Positions 8,653-16,921 of a DNA stretch of 64,000 bases are shown piece by piece. The stretch's first letter is position 1. Each line of letters starts with the position of its first letter. The notes beneath the pieces were generated by a model that was given only the letters and a program-made list of their open reading frames with translations, was not told the origin of the DNA and made no database searches. This stretch comes from Gloeomargaritales cyanobacterium VI4D9 (lineage in GTDB: Bacteria > Cyanobacteriota > Cyanobacteriia > Gloeomargaritales > Gloeomargaritaceae), in NCBI GenBank assembly GCA_927797885.1, contig OV696605.1:781157-845156 (forward strand), in the 5' to 3' direction. The position numbers were made by a program, and so were the translations under genes.

Positions 8653-8994
8653 ATGGCAATTGCAGTAGGAATGATTGAAACCCTGGGATTTCCAGCGGTG
8701 GTGGAAGCCGCCGATGCGATGGTCAAAGCAGCCAGGGTCACCTTGGTGGGCTACGAGAAGATTGGTAGTGGTCGGGTGACGGTGACGGTGCGGGGGGATG
8801 TGTCCGAGGTGCAAGCGTCGGTCGCCGCCGGGATTGAGTCCGTCAAGCGGGTGGCGGGGGGGCAGATGTTGTCCCACCACATTATTGCCCGTCCCCACGA
8901 AAACCTGGAATACGTTCTGCCGATCCGTTATACGGAGCAGGTGCAACAGTTCCGGGAAGATGCGACCAATATCCGTCCTTACCTGCGTCCCTAA
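8653..8994 (+). CDS. ccmK1: Carboxysome shell protein CcmK1 (BMC-H)
   Basis: A second BMC hexamer subunit, 113 residues, nearly identical to CcmK2 through the domain but with a longer C-terminal tail, as known for CcmK1. It probably forms facet tiles, perhaps mixed with CcmK2. The start has AGGAAG just upstream. Its stop TAA shares its last base with the ATG of ccmL, so the two are translationally coupled. The high nucleotide identity between the two ccmK genes makes recombination or gene conversion plausible. Confidence 0.93.
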   Translation: MAIAVGMIETLGFPAVVEAADAMVKAARVTLVGYEKIGSGRVTVTVRGDVSEVQASVAAGIESVKRVAGGQMLSHHIIARPHENLEYVLPIRYTEQVQQFREDATNIRPYLRP

Positions 8995-9299
8995 TGCGGA
9001 TTGGGCGGGTGGCGGGCACGGTGGTCAGCACCCAAAAAGAACCCACGCTCCAGGGGGTGAAATTCCTCCTGGTGCAGTTGGTGGACCTCCAGGGGCAACT
9101 CACTTCCGGGTATCAGGTCGCCGCCGACCGGGTGGGTGCCGGGGTGGACGAGTGGGTGCTGGTGACCGAAGGGAGTTCGGCTCGGAAAATTGATCGGGGC
9201 GAGGCTCTGCCGGTGGATGCCGCCGTGATTGGCATCATTGATACGGTGACAGTTGCAGGACAATTGCTGTATAGCAAGCGGGCGCAGGCTCGCAGTTAA
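8994..9299 (+). CDS. ccmL: Carboxysome vertex protein CcmL (BMC-P)
   Basis: The 101-residue EutN/CcmL-family protein forms pentamers that cap the twelve vertices of the icosahedral shell. It begins [17 protein letters not shown], typical of the family, and ends near IDTVTVAGQLLYSK. The start codon overlaps the ccmK1 stop by one base. Gene order K-L-M-N is the standard beta-carboxysome layout. Confidence 0.95.
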   Translation: MRIGRVAGTVVSTQKEPTLQGVKFLLVQLVDLQGQLTSGYQVAADRVGAGVDEWVLVTEGSSARKIDRGEALPVDAAVIGIIDTVTVAGQLLYSKRAQARS

Positions 9300-9340
9300 A
9301 ACCAGCGTTGAGTTTACTGATGTTGCGTTGAGGCATGGTT

Positions 9341-11293
9341 ATGGCAGTGCGTAGTGCGGCGGCTCCCCCCACCCCTTGGTCAAAGACCTTGGCGGAACCG
9401 CAGATTGACCCGACGGCTTTTGTCCATTCGTTCTCCAACATCATTGGGGATGTGCGGATTGGGGCGGAGGTGTTGGTGGCACCGGGGACTTCGATTCGTG
9501 CCGATGAGGGGAGTCCGTTTTATATCGGGGCGGGAAGCAATGTGCAGGATGGGGTGATCATCCACGGTCTGGAGCAGGGACGGGTGACGGGGGATGATGG
9601 GCAAGCCTATTCCGTGTGGATTGGCGAGGACAGTTCGATTACCCACGGGGTGTTGGTGCATGGACCGGCTTATGTGGGCAAAAATTGCTTCATCGGTTTT
9701 CGTTCCACCATCTTCAACGCCCGGGTGAATGATGGCTGTATCGTGATGATGCACTGTCTGATCCAGGATGTGGAAATCCCGGCGGGGCGGTATGTGGCTT
9801 CCGGGAGCGTGATCACGACCCAACAGCAGGCGGACCGGCTCCCACCGGTGAGTACGGAGGATGTGGCGTTTGCCCAGCACGTGGTGGGGATCAACGATGC
9901 CCTGCGGGCGGGGTATCGCTGTGCCGCCAATATTGAATGTATTGCTCCCCTCAAACAAGGAATGTCTATGGGTAATGGCAGTAATGGCTATGGGGGACGC
10001 ACCCGGTTGGCTCCCCAGGTGGTGGCGCAGGTGCAACAGTGGTTGAGCCAGGGGTATCGGATTGGCACGGAACACGCGGACGAACGGCGGTTCAAGACCA
10101 GTTCCTGGCGCAGTTGCAGTCCGATTGCGGCGACCCACCTGCCGGAGGTGATCCAGGCGTTGGAAGCCTGTTTGCAGGAACACGAGGGGGAATACGTGCG
10201 GTTGTTGGGGATTGACCCCAAGGCGAAAAGACGGGTGGGAGAGCAGGTGATTCAACGCCCGGGGGATAGGCTCACCGCCGCCCCCTCCCATGCCTTTACG
10301 GCATCGGCTTCATCCGCATCACCTGCCTCGGCGACTCCCGGAAGCCCTAAAACCCAGGTGACCAACAGTTCCCTAGCACCCGACCTCACCCAGCAGGTGC
10401 GGCAGTGGTTGGGGCAGGGCTATCGCATTGGGGCAGAGGTGGCGGACCCCCGGCGGTTCAAGACCAGTTCTTGGGTGAGTGCGAGTTTGCCTGCCTCTAG
10501 GAATGAATACGAGGTGGTGGCGGCGATTGAAGCCCTTTTGAGTGAATCAAAGGGGGATTATGTGCGGTTGATTGCCATTGACCCGACGGCAAAAAAACGG
10601 GTGAGTGAACAGATTATCCAGCGTCCCCAGGGGAGTCCCACCCCCACAACGACCCGGACGACGACCTTTGCCGCCAGTGCCACTGGTTCTGGGGCGAACC
10701 CTGCGGTTGGGACGATGGGGCAACAGGTGCGCCAATGGCTCATACAGGGGTATCGCATCGGGGCGGAGGTGGCGGACCCCCGCCGGTTTAAGACCAGTTC
10801 CTGGCTGAGTGTGAGTTTGCCCAGCAGTAGCCATGAGGGAGAAATCACGGCGGCGATTGAGAACCTCCTGCGGGAATCCCCAGGGGATTATGTGCGTTTG
10901 ATTGCCATTGACCCGAAATCCAAACGGCGGGTGAGTGAGCAGATTATCCAGCGTCCCCAGGGGGCGACCCCACCCACTCCGGCACCAGCCAGCAGTCCCA
11001 CGGTTAACCCGACGGCAACGGCTCCCGCCAGTGGGTTAGATGGGGCGGTGGTCGCCAAGGTGCGGCAGTTGCTCGCCCAGGGCTATCGGGTGGGGGCGGA
11101 ACACGCTGATACGCGCCGGTTCAAGACCGGTTCCTGGTTGGGGTGTGCCCTGCCCGCCAGCCAACGGGAGGGGGAGGTTTTATCCGCCCTCGCCAGCGTC
11201 CTCCGGGATTACCAGGGGGAATACGTGCGCCTGCTGGGCATTGACCCCAAGGCGAAACGGCGGGTCCTCGAACACATTATCCAGAAGCCCTGA
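9341..11293 (+). CDS. ccmM: Carboxysome assembly protein CcmM (gamma-carbonic anhydrase plus four SSUL modules)
   Basis: CcmM organises Rubisco inside the beta-carboxysome. The first ~200 residues form a left-handed beta-helix gamma-carbonic anhydrase domain; four Rubisco-small-subunit-like modules joined by Pro/Ala/Thr/Ser linkers follow. Counting from the ATG at 9341 (GAGG at 9330-9333), candidate zinc ligands are His75, His102 and His107, and a Cys194/Cys200 pair is present. These match the residue set of the active Thermosynechococcus enzyme as I recall it, so an active carbonic anhydrase is predicted. The first SSUL module has two Cys 18 residues apart, the redox pair known from Synechococcus; modules 2 and 3 lack Cys. 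An upstream ATG at 9335 is badly spaced from its ribosome site. Confidence 0.95.
   Translation: MAVRSAAAPPTPWSKTLAEPQIDPTAFVHSFSNIIGDVRIGAEVLVAPGTSIRADEGSPFYIGAGSNVQDGVIIHGLEQGRVTGDDGQAYSVWIGEDSSITHGVLVHGPAYVGKNCFIGFRSTIFNARVNDGCIVMMHCLIQDVEIPAGRYVASGSVITTQQQADRLPPVSTEDVAFAQHVVGINDALRAGYRCAANIECIAPLKQGMSMGNGSNGYGGRTRLAPQVVAQVQQWLSQGYRIGTEHADERRFKTSSWRSCSPIAATHLPEVIQALEACLQEHEGEYVRLLGIDPKAKRRVGEQVIQRPGDRLTAAPSHAFTASASSASPASATPGSPKTQVTNSSLAPDLTQQVRQWLGQGYRIGAEVADPRRFKTSSWVSASLPASRNEYEVVAAIEALLSESKGDYVRLIAIDPTAKKRVSEQIIQRPQGSPTPTTTRTTTFAASATGSGANPAVGTMGQQVRQWLIQGYRIGAEVADPRRFKTSSWLSVSLPSSSHEGEITAAIENLLRESPGDYVRLIAIDPKSKRRVSEQIIQRPQGATPPTPAPASSPTVNPTATAPASGLDGAVVAKVRQLLAQGYRVGAEHADTRRFKTGSWLGCALPASQREGEVLSALASVLRDYQGEYVRLLGIDPKAKRRVLEHIIQKP
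9957..9970 (+). promoter_or_regulatory. Internal ribosome site and start for short CcmM
   Basis: Inside ccmM, AAGGA (9957-9961) lies 6 nt before an in-frame ATG (9968-9970), just after the carbonic anhydrase domain and before the first SSUL module. Initiation here would make a ~442-residue protein of SSUL modules only, equivalent to the M35/M58-type short CcmM known in other beta-cyanobacteria. An alternative in-frame ATG at 9962 is too close to the site. Confidence 0.6.
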
Positions 11294-11294
11294 C

Positions 11295-11807
11295 GTGTTG
11301 ACCATTCCCGCCCCGGTTCATCCCAGTCCCCATCTCCACGGGGAGGTACACCTTGACCCCCAGGCGGTGGTGGCTCCAGGGGTCTGCCTGATTGCCAATC
11401 CGGGCAGTCGCATTCAGATCGGGGCAGGGGTGTGTTTGGGGATGGGCACGATTCTCCACGCTGATGGGGAAGGGATTGTGCTGGAAACGGGCGTGATTGT
11501 CGGGGCGGGGGTGTTGCTGATCGGCACGGTGCGGGTGGGGGCACAAAGCTGTATTGGTTCCGCCAGTACGGTCTATAACGCCACCATTGCCCCTGGTCAG
11601 GTGATTGCCCCTGGCTCCCTGCTGGGGGAAACCGGGCGGGCAACCCCGGCGGAAGCGGTTCCCGAACCACCGGCACCCCCCCCCCAACCAACCGAGGAAA
11701 CCATTGTGGTGGAAACCGCCCAGGCAACGCAACCTCAGCCCTCGGTAGTGGGGTTGCAGTACTTTAACCAACTGCGGGTCACCCTGCGGACAAGGGGGGG
11801 CTTATGA
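11295..11807 (+). CDS. ccmN: Carboxysome assembly protein CcmN
   Basis: CcmN links the CcmM-Rubisco core to the shell. The 170-residue product has N-terminal hexapeptide repeats (beta-helix), then a Pro/Glu/Thr-rich linker and a C-terminal amphipathic segment (about the last 20 residues, SVVGLQYFNQL...) that fits the encapsulation peptide binding CcmK. The start is taken as GTG at 11295, one base after the ccmM stop; TTG at 11298 is an alternative. The frame stays open upstream into ccmM, but that part is a shadow of ccmM. Confidence 0.88.
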   Translation: MLTIPAPVHPSPHLHGEVHLDPQAVVAPGVCLIANPGSRIQIGAGVCLGMGTILHADGEGIVLETGVIVGAGVLLIGTVRVGAQSCIGSASTVYNATIAPGQVIAPGSLLGETGRATPAEAVPEPPAPPPQPTEETIVVETAQATQPQPSVVGLQYFNQLRVTLRTRGGL

Positions 11808-11917
11808 TTGCGATTGATTGCGCTTTTTGGCAGGATATAACAATTTTTGGTAGAAATGGGGGGGGTGACTGCTTCGTTCTGTTAAGTTTTTAGATACGAG
11901 TTTTTGAGGCGACTGCT

Positions 11918-12229
11918 GTGGATAAATTTAATCGCTATCGGTTCGTGTGTACCTTGACCTTTGGGGACATCTACGGTCAGGTGATTGCCTGGTTGGTGGT
12001 AATTTTTCTGAGTCTGGCGGTATCCCTGTCGTTTTTGTCAACCAGTCCTGTTTTTGCCCTCGCCGCTGTGGGGTTAATTTTGGTGCTATCTCTGCCCTTT
12101 TTGTTGTTTGCCTTTGTCACGACTTTGTTTAGCCATGTGGAGATGTACGCCGTCGAATCTGCCCTGCAAACCCAGCGGGGACGGACGACCAAGGAAGCTC
12201 CGGCGGCTCCCACCAAGGTGACAGCTTAG
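11918..12229 (+). CDS. Small two-helix membrane protein in the ccm operon
   Basis: The 103-residue product has two hydrophobic helices (about residues 20-42 and 45-68) with a short cytoplasmic N-terminus and a polar, Lys/Thr/Ala-rich tail. The GTG start at 11918 is preceded by GAGG. I do not recognise the family. It is 110 bp after ccmN and only 2 bp before the dehydrogenase gene, so it is probably cotranscribed with both. A role in inorganic-carbon uptake would be a guess from location only. Confidence 0.75.
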   Translation: MDKFNRYRFVCTLTFGDIYGQVIAWLVVIFLSLAVSLSFLSTSPVFALAAVGLILVLSLPFLLFAFVTTLFSHVEMYAVESALQTQRGRTTKEAPAAPTKVTA

Positions 12230-12231
12230 GC

Positions 12232-13194
12232 ATGGCGGGGGGTTTACTGATTCCCCACGGGCGAGGGTCGGTAACCCAGGGTTGGCGCAAAGTGGTGATT
12301 GTGGGCACGGGTCAGGTGGGGGTAGCCTGTGCCTTGACGATGGCGGTGCGGCAGCGGGCGGATGAATTGCTGTTGATTGATGCGGATGGTCTGCGGGCGG
12401 AAGGGGAAGCCCTGGATTTACAACATGGTCTGTCCTTTGGGGAACCCCTGCGGGTGCGCGCTGGGGGCTATGGGGATGCGGTCGGTGCTCAGGTGGTGGT
12501 GATTACGGCGGGGGCACGGCGGGGAGCGGATGAAAGCCGTTTGGTTTTGTTAAAAAAAAATGCGGACATCCTGCGGGAGATTGTTGGGGAATTAAAGTCT
12601 GTCTGTAGCGAGGCGGTCTGGGTGGTGGTGAGCAACCCGGTGGACGTGATGAGCTACTACGCCTGGAAATGGTCGGGACTGCCCAAGGAGCGGGTGGTGG
12701 GTTCCGGCACGTTGTTGGATATGGCGCGCTGGCAAGGGATTTTGGCGCAAAACTTGGGGGTGGCGGCGAGCAGTGTCCAGGCACCGGTGCTGGGAGAGCA
12801 TGGGGACAAGGCGGTGCCCCTGTGGAGTCGGGTGACGGTGGGGGGTGCCCCCTGGGAGATTCCCACCTCGGAACGGGAGGCTTTGTGGAACCAAGTCCTG
12901 CGGGCGGGGCAGGAAGTGATTCGGCGCAAAGGGAATACCTCTTCTGGCATTGCCCTGGCGGTGGATCATCTGGTGGGGGCAATTTTGGGGCATCAAGAGC
13001 GGGTTTTGCCGGTCAGTTGTCTGGCGCAGGGCTATTACGGTTTGGGGGAAGTTTATTTAAGTTTGTTAACCGTGGTGAACCGGCAAGGGGTCAGTCGGGT
13101 GGTAAATCTTCCTTTGAATGAGCAGGAATATCAAGGGTTACAGGCGGCGGCGCAGGTGCTCCAGCAGGCTCAGGCTGAGCTTAGTTCGTCTTAG
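12232..13194 (+). CDS. Malate/lactate dehydrogenase family protein, probably malate dehydrogenase
   Basis: The 320-residue NAD-dependent 2-hydroxyacid dehydrogenase has the nucleotide motif VGTGQVG followed by an NAD-selective Asp (LLIDAD), and the catalytic His in GEHGD. The specificity loop reads AGARRGADESR: the position that is Gln in lactate dehydrogenase is Arg here, pointing to malate/oxaloacetate, although the following Glu is more lactate-dehydrogenase-like. The first ~18 residues are an extension before the usual N-terminus. The TAG stop lies inside the TTAG target duplication of a MITE-2 copy. Confidence 0.88.
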   Translation: MAGGLLIPHGRGSVTQGWRKVVIVGTGQVGVACALTMAVRQRADELLLIDADGLRAEGEALDLQHGLSFGEPLRVRAGGYGDAVGAQVVVITAGARRGADESRLVLLKKNADILREIVGELKSVCSEAVWVVVSNPVDVMSYYAWKWSGLPKERVVGSGTLLDMARWQGILAQNLGVAASSVQAPVLGEHGDKAVPLWSRVTVGGAPWEIPTSEREALWNQVLRAGQEVIRRKGNTSSGIALAVDHLVGAILGHQERVLPVSCLAQGYYGLGEVYLSLLTVVNRQGVSRVVNLPLNEQEYQGLQAAAQVLQQAQAELSSS

Positions 13195-13326
13195 GGGCAC
13201 CTCTGTAAATTCATCTGTAAATTCAAAGTTAGCGGTCGCAGGGGCACCGCCCCCGTATTTGGTTCTCAATAATACTGGCATTCCAGCGAGATAACCTTCT
13301 GATAATGCGAATAAGTAGAGATGCCC
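13195..13326. mobile_element. MITE-2 copy (132 bp) with TTAG target duplication
   Basis: The ends GGGCACCTCTGTAAATT and AATAAGTAGAGATGCCC are MITE-2 terminal repeats. The perfect direct repeat TTAG is at 13191-13194 and 13327-13330. TTAG fits the YTAR target of IS5-group elements. The interior holds the GTCGCAGGGGCACCGCCCC core also found in MITE-1. Confidence 0.8.
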
Positions 13327-13347
13327 TTAGGTTAATCTGGGTTAATT

Positions 13348-14211
13348 TCAGTGCATAATCTCAGCCATCATCCGTTCTGCCTGTTGCCAATAAGACCCGC
13401 CGAATAAATTGAAATGATTCAAAATATGGTAAAGGTTATAGATCATTTTACGTTCAGCATACCCATCGGCGAGTGCCCATACGGATTGATAGCCTCGATA
13501 GAATTCCAGGGAAAATCCACCGAATAATTCACTCATCGCCACATCCACTTCCCGATGCCCATAGTAAACTGCCGGGTCAAAGATCACCGGCTCACCCGCA
13601 GACGTAAAAGCCACATTTCCACCCCACAAATCCCCATGCACTAACACCGGTTCTACGTTAGTTAAATGCAAAATATGCCGCACCCGATTCAATAGCTTTT
13701 CAGTGTGTGGGAACGATGCCCCCCGCCGTCGGGCTAATTGTAATTGATACCCCAAACGACAATCACAAAAAAAATCCGCCCAATTAGAATGCCAATCATT
13801 TTTTTGTGGTGTAGCACCGATATAATTATTCCGTTCCCAGCCGAACCTTTGCCCCACACTTTGACGGTGCATTTGCGCTAATTGTTGCCCCATGAGAAAC
13901 CAATTTCCCCGTTGGGTTAAGGTTAAAAACTCTAAAATCAGATAGGCTTGCCCATCAGCAGTTCCCCACCCAATCACCTGGGGAATTTTCAGGCAATTCA
14001 CTGCCGCTAGTGCCTGCAAACCGAGGGCTTCCGTGATGAATAAATCCAGTTGAGATTCCCGATTGATTTTGATAAAAAATTGCCGTTCTCCATCGCTAAT
14101 CACTTGATTTTCGTGGATACAACCTCCCCCCCGACTGCCCTGGGGTGTACCCGCAAAAGGTTGACCAGTAATGTGCGAAATCCGTTGGTTAATTTCCTGC
14201 CAAAAATTCAT
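13348..14211 (-). CDS. Fructosamine-3-kinase family protein
   Basis: The 287-residue protein kinase-fold enzyme has HGDLWGGN (catalytic loop) and IFDPAVYYGHRE (metal-binding Asp) motifs characteristic of fructosamine/ketosamine kinases. These phosphorylate sugar adducts on protein amines so that the adducts fall off (protein deglycation). The N-terminal Gly-rich segment SRGGGCIHEN fits the ATP-binding loop. It is the last gene of a leftward operon and overlaps the thiE stop by 4 bp (ATGA). Confidence 0.88.
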   Translation of the reverse strand: MNFWQEINQRISHITGQPFAGTPQGSRGGGCIHENQVISDGERQFFIKINRESQLDLFITEALGLQALAAVNCLKIPQVIGWGTADGQAYLILEFLTLTQRGNWFLMGQQLAQMHRQSVGQRFGWERNNYIGATPQKNDWHSNWADFFCDCRLGYQLQLARRRGASFPHTEKLLNRVRHILHLTNVEPVLVHGDLWGGNVAFTSAGEPVIFDPAVYYGHREVDVAMSELFGGFSLEFYRGYQSVWALADGYAERKMIYNLYHILNHFNLFGGSYWQQAERMMAEIMH

Positions 14212-15230
14212 GATTTTGCTTGCAATTGCGCTAAAAATTTTTGGGTAGTGAGACCTGGGTCTTCGGCGGACATAATCGCTCGGACGACCGCAATCCGTTT
14301 AACTCCCGCTTGCAAAACCACTTCACAATTCTCCAAATCAATGCCCCCGATGGCAAACCAGGGCTTCTGCCACGTGCGAGCAACGTGCGCCACATAATCC
14401 CAGCCCGCCGGAGGTTTTCCCGCCTTGGTCGGAGTCGCATAGACCGGTCCAACCCCCACATAGTCCGCACCGCCGTTAATAGCTCGTGCTAATTCATCGG
14501 GATTGGTGGTGGAACAGCCGATAATCCGTTGATGTCCGAGTAATTTACGAGCAATGGGTAAGGGCATATCCTGTTGACCTAGATGCACCCCATCCGCATT
14601 CACCGCCAGGGCAATATCCACCCGGTCATTGACAATAAATAGGGCATTATATTCATGGCATAAAGCACAGAGTTTCTCAGCTATTTCATAACGATAATTG
14701 TCCGTTTGTTCCTTATCTCGATATTGCACTAAAGTTAGACCTGATTTCAAAGCGGATTCAACAATGGCAAATAGATTAGCACAGGGCATGGTAATTAAAT
14801 ATAAATGGGCTTGGGCTAGTTTTTGCTGGCGTTGGTTGGCAAGTAAACTACTTTCTAATTGATAAATTTGGTAGCGCAATCGTTTCATCGCTTGGGATAA
14901 ATTTTCATCTAGTAATTTCCCATATTCTTCTAATACCCGCAGGGCTTCTTGTATTCGACAAAAATTCGCCTGTAATACGGATTGGATATTATCTCGCCGA
15001 GTCTCTTGGGGATGGGTTAAGCTGGTTCCTACATCCCCATCGGTATCACGAGCTGTCCGAAATTCGGGACGGTGCCAACGAGCTAGTTCCTGCCGATAAT
15101 TTTTGCATAATTCCGCCGTGTGGGACTGGTTCAAACCGAAGCGACACCATTCCTCAATCACCCGCAACCCTTCCCTGGCTCGGTCAAGATTGGCATCTAA
15201 AATGCGCTGGGTAATGGTTAGATCATTCAT
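14208..15230 (-). CDS. thiE: Thiamine phosphate synthase (cyanobacterial long form)
   Basis: ThiE joins HMP-diphosphate and thiazole phosphate to make thiamine phosphate. The 340-residue product has an N-terminal helical extension of ~130 residues (ANLDRAREGLRVIEEWCRF, QEALRVLEEYGK) found in cyanobacterial ThiE. The TIM-barrel domain follows, with QYRDK, VNDRVDIAL, GVHLGQQD, STTN and VGPVYATPTK motifs. It overlaps both neighbours (8 bp upstream, 4 bp downstream), implying translational coupling. I see no TPP riboswitch ahead of the operon. Confidence 0.95.
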   Translation of the reverse strand: MNDLTITQRILDANLDRAREGLRVIEEWCRFGLNQSHTAELCKNYRQELARWHRPEFRTARDTDGDVGTSLTHPQETRRDNIQSVLQANFCRIQEALRVLEEYGKLLDENLSQAMKRLRYQIYQLESSLLANQRQQKLAQAHLYLITMPCANLFAIVESALKSGLTLVQYRDKEQTDNYRYEIAEKLCALCHEYNALFIVNDRVDIALAVNADGVHLGQQDMPLPIARKLLGHQRIIGCSTTNPDELARAINGGADYVGVGPVYATPTKAGKPPAGWDYVAHVARTWQKPWFAIGGIDLENCEVVLQAGVKRIAVVRAIMSAEDPGLTTQKFLAQLQAKS

Positions 15231-15858
15231 ATTGAATAGGGGATTCTATAATCGGGGAATTTTTTGATTGGTTAACTCCTTGCCAAAGTCTATGAAACTC
15301 AGAACATACAGAATTATCCAATTGTTCCCCATAACTTTCTGGTAAGTTAAGGACTCGGATTAATTCCTGTACATCCGCCAAGTCCTTGAGGCGATCCGGC
15401 GCAGATAGACCCGAAGCGAGTTTCAATTCAATGAGGTTTTTTAAGTCAATAATACGCAGTTTATCCACCTCAATTGATGCTGAATTGGGTTCGGGGAAAC
15501 AAATGGGTTTAGGACGACCATCTCCTGGAAATTCACCAGCAATCAGGAACTCAATCCTAATGTTGGTTTGCGTATCCCTAAAGGTTTTTTGTGCCCCTGG
15601 AAACATGGGCAAAAATCCACGACCAATCATTTTTTTTTGAAAATCAGATAAACCACGCTTGGTTAATAAAATATTAATATCTTGAGTGCTTCTTTTATAA
15701 CCATGATAAAATAAAGAAATACCACCAACAATAGCGTAATCTATACCGTTTTCTTGCAAGCACTTGGACAGTCTTTGCAAGGTTTGAAAAATTTTACCTT
15801 GTTCCATAAAAAATTGATCCAACTCATATAGACTTAAACCCGGTGAAGATGGTGACAT
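15223..15858 (-). CDS. Nucleotidyltransferase-fold protein (AbiEii/MNT-like)
   Basis: The 211-residue protein has the pol-beta-type nucleotidyltransferase core: AIVGGISLFYHGY followed by KRSTQDINIL. The usual metal-binding pair is DxD; here the second position is Asn (DIN), so catalysis may be lost or altered. A later segment (RIIDLKNLIELKLASG...RLKDLADVQELI) resembles the helical part of the AbiEii/DUF1814-like family. It overlaps the upstream gene by 1 bp and thiE by 8 bp, an odd place for a toxin-like protein. It could be a toxin relic, an active variant, or a non-catalytic partner. Confidence 0.7.
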   Translation of the reverse strand: MSPSSPGLSLYELDQFFMEQGKIFQTLQRLSKCLQENGIDYAIVGGISLFYHGYKRSTQDINILLTKRGLSDFQKKMIGRGFLPMFPGAQKTFRDTQTNIRIEFLIAGEFPGDGRPKPICFPEPNSASIEVDKLRIIDLKNLIELKLASGLSAPDRLKDLADVQELIRVLNLPESYGEQLDNSVCSEFHRLWQGVNQSKNSPIIESPIQYE

Positions 15859-16652
15859 TATTGATGTATGCCTATTTCTGCAAAGACTATACCAACTTCA
15901 TCCCCAATTTTAGCACCTAAAAGTCTCGCCGCATGACCCTGATGACAGGCGATTTCCACATAGCCATGACTGCCCACTAACGCCACCAATTCCCCCACCG
16001 GCACTGCGCCGTAATGGGTTCCCCAAGGGATGGTGATGTCTCGCCATTGGACTTGCGGCAGTACATTAAGCGGCACTTGGCTCGCCGGAATGGTGCTGAT
16101 CAAATTCCCAAAGCGGTCAATGTATTGAATGTGCCCCCGCCAACCGGTGGGTGTTGCCAGCGGTGTAAGCAACGGGTGGGTGACCAGCGTCGTCGGGTCG
16201 AGGGGTTCCCCTACTTGCCCCAGGGGTACGCCCCGACTCAAATGTGCCGCCACCGGCGCAAAAATATCCCGCCCATGAAACGTCTGGCTCGGCTGGGGAG
16301 TCCTCCAGTAGGTCGGGTTATTCAACTCAACCACCTCCTGCACCTGTGGGAATAGGGGCTGTAACACCCCATTATCCGGCGCAACATAGGTGCCCGTCGG
16401 GGTTTTTAGGGCAATGGGTCGTCGGGTTCCTCCCACCCCAGGGTCAACAATGACAAGGTAGATCGTGCCTGGGGGAAAGTACGGTATCGCCTGCGTCAAC
16501 AAGAACTGCGCCGCCGTTGGTTCGTAGGGCGGGAGGTCATGGCTGAGGTCAATCATCTGCGCCTGGGGAGCAATGCCCAAAATCACCCCCTTGACCACGC
16601 CCACATAATGGTCTTGTTCCCCAAAATCCGTGAGTAACACAATTGCTGGCAT
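15858..16652 (-). CDS. SAM hydroxide adenosyltransferase (DUF62 / fluorinase-chlorinase family)
   Basis: The 264-residue protein starts VLLTDFGEQDHYVG and contains DLSHD and VIVDPGVG motifs of the DUF62 family. Most members hydrolyse S-adenosylmethionine to adenosine and methionine; a few halogenate it. It is the first gene of the leftward operon to nucleotidyltransferase, thiE and fructosamine kinase. A pairing with thiamine synthesis has no obvious biochemical reason beyond SAM or adenosine clean-up. It is divergent from the small gene at 16751. Confidence 0.9.
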   Translation of the reverse strand: MPAIVLLTDFGEQDHYVGVVKGVILGIAPQAQMIDLSHDLPPYEPTAAQFLLTQAIPYFPPGTIYLVIVDPGVGGTRRPIALKTPTGTYVAPDNGVLQPLFPQVQEVVELNNPTYWRTPQPSQTFHGRDIFAPVAAHLSRGVPLGQVGEPLDPTTLVTHPLLTPLATPTGWRGHIQYIDRFGNLISTIPASQVPLNVLPQVQWRDITIPWGTHYGAVPVGELVALVGSHGYVEIACHQGHAARLLGAKIGDEVGIVFAEIGIHQ

Positions 16653-16750
16653 GGGTCACCGCTGGCGCAATAGACGGGTCACGCTAATTTTGCCAAAATC
16701 GGAGCGTTGAGAATGTTAAGATACACTCGTTCACACCCGGTTTTAATTCT

Positions 16751-16867
16751 ATGTTGGCTCTGAAATACACCGTTTATGCGACCGTCGCCTTTTTTGGGCT
16801 GTTGTTTGTGTTTGGGTTACTCTCTTCTGACCCGTCCCGCAACCCCAAGCGTCGTGATTTGGAGTAA
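16751..16867 (+). CDS. Tiny single-helix membrane protein (38 aa)
   Basis: A short gene reads [18 protein letters not shown], continues through one hydrophobic helix (about residues 7-25), then ends in a basic/polar tail [14 protein letters not shown]. Size and shape resemble the low-molecular-mass thylakoid subunits of photosystems or NDH-1, but I cannot name it with certainty. The ATG at 16751 has no clear ribosome site, common in cyanobacteria. It sits divergent from the DUF62 operon, 54 bp before the LptD-like gene. Confidence 0.7.
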   Translation: MLALKYTVYATVAFFGLLFVFGLLSSDPSRNPKRRDLE

Positions 16868-16921
16868 CGTCCGGCTGTTGGTGATCTAACCCCAATTCGG
16901 GTGGTGTGAGGTTCGCTCCCA

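Noticed and set aside
9380-10291. 303-residue minus-strand frame opposite ccmM
   Set aside because: Antisense of the conserved carbonic anhydrase domain, with no ribosome site or family.
11040-11294. N-terminal extension of ccmN into ccmM
   Set aside because: The extension is an alternative-frame reading of the last SSUL module of ccmM; the hexapeptide domain begins after the ccmM stop.
16500-16740. TPP riboswitch ahead of the operon containing thiE
   Set aside because: No CTGAGA or ACCTGATCTGGATAATGCC-like conserved aptamer segments are seen upstream of 16652.
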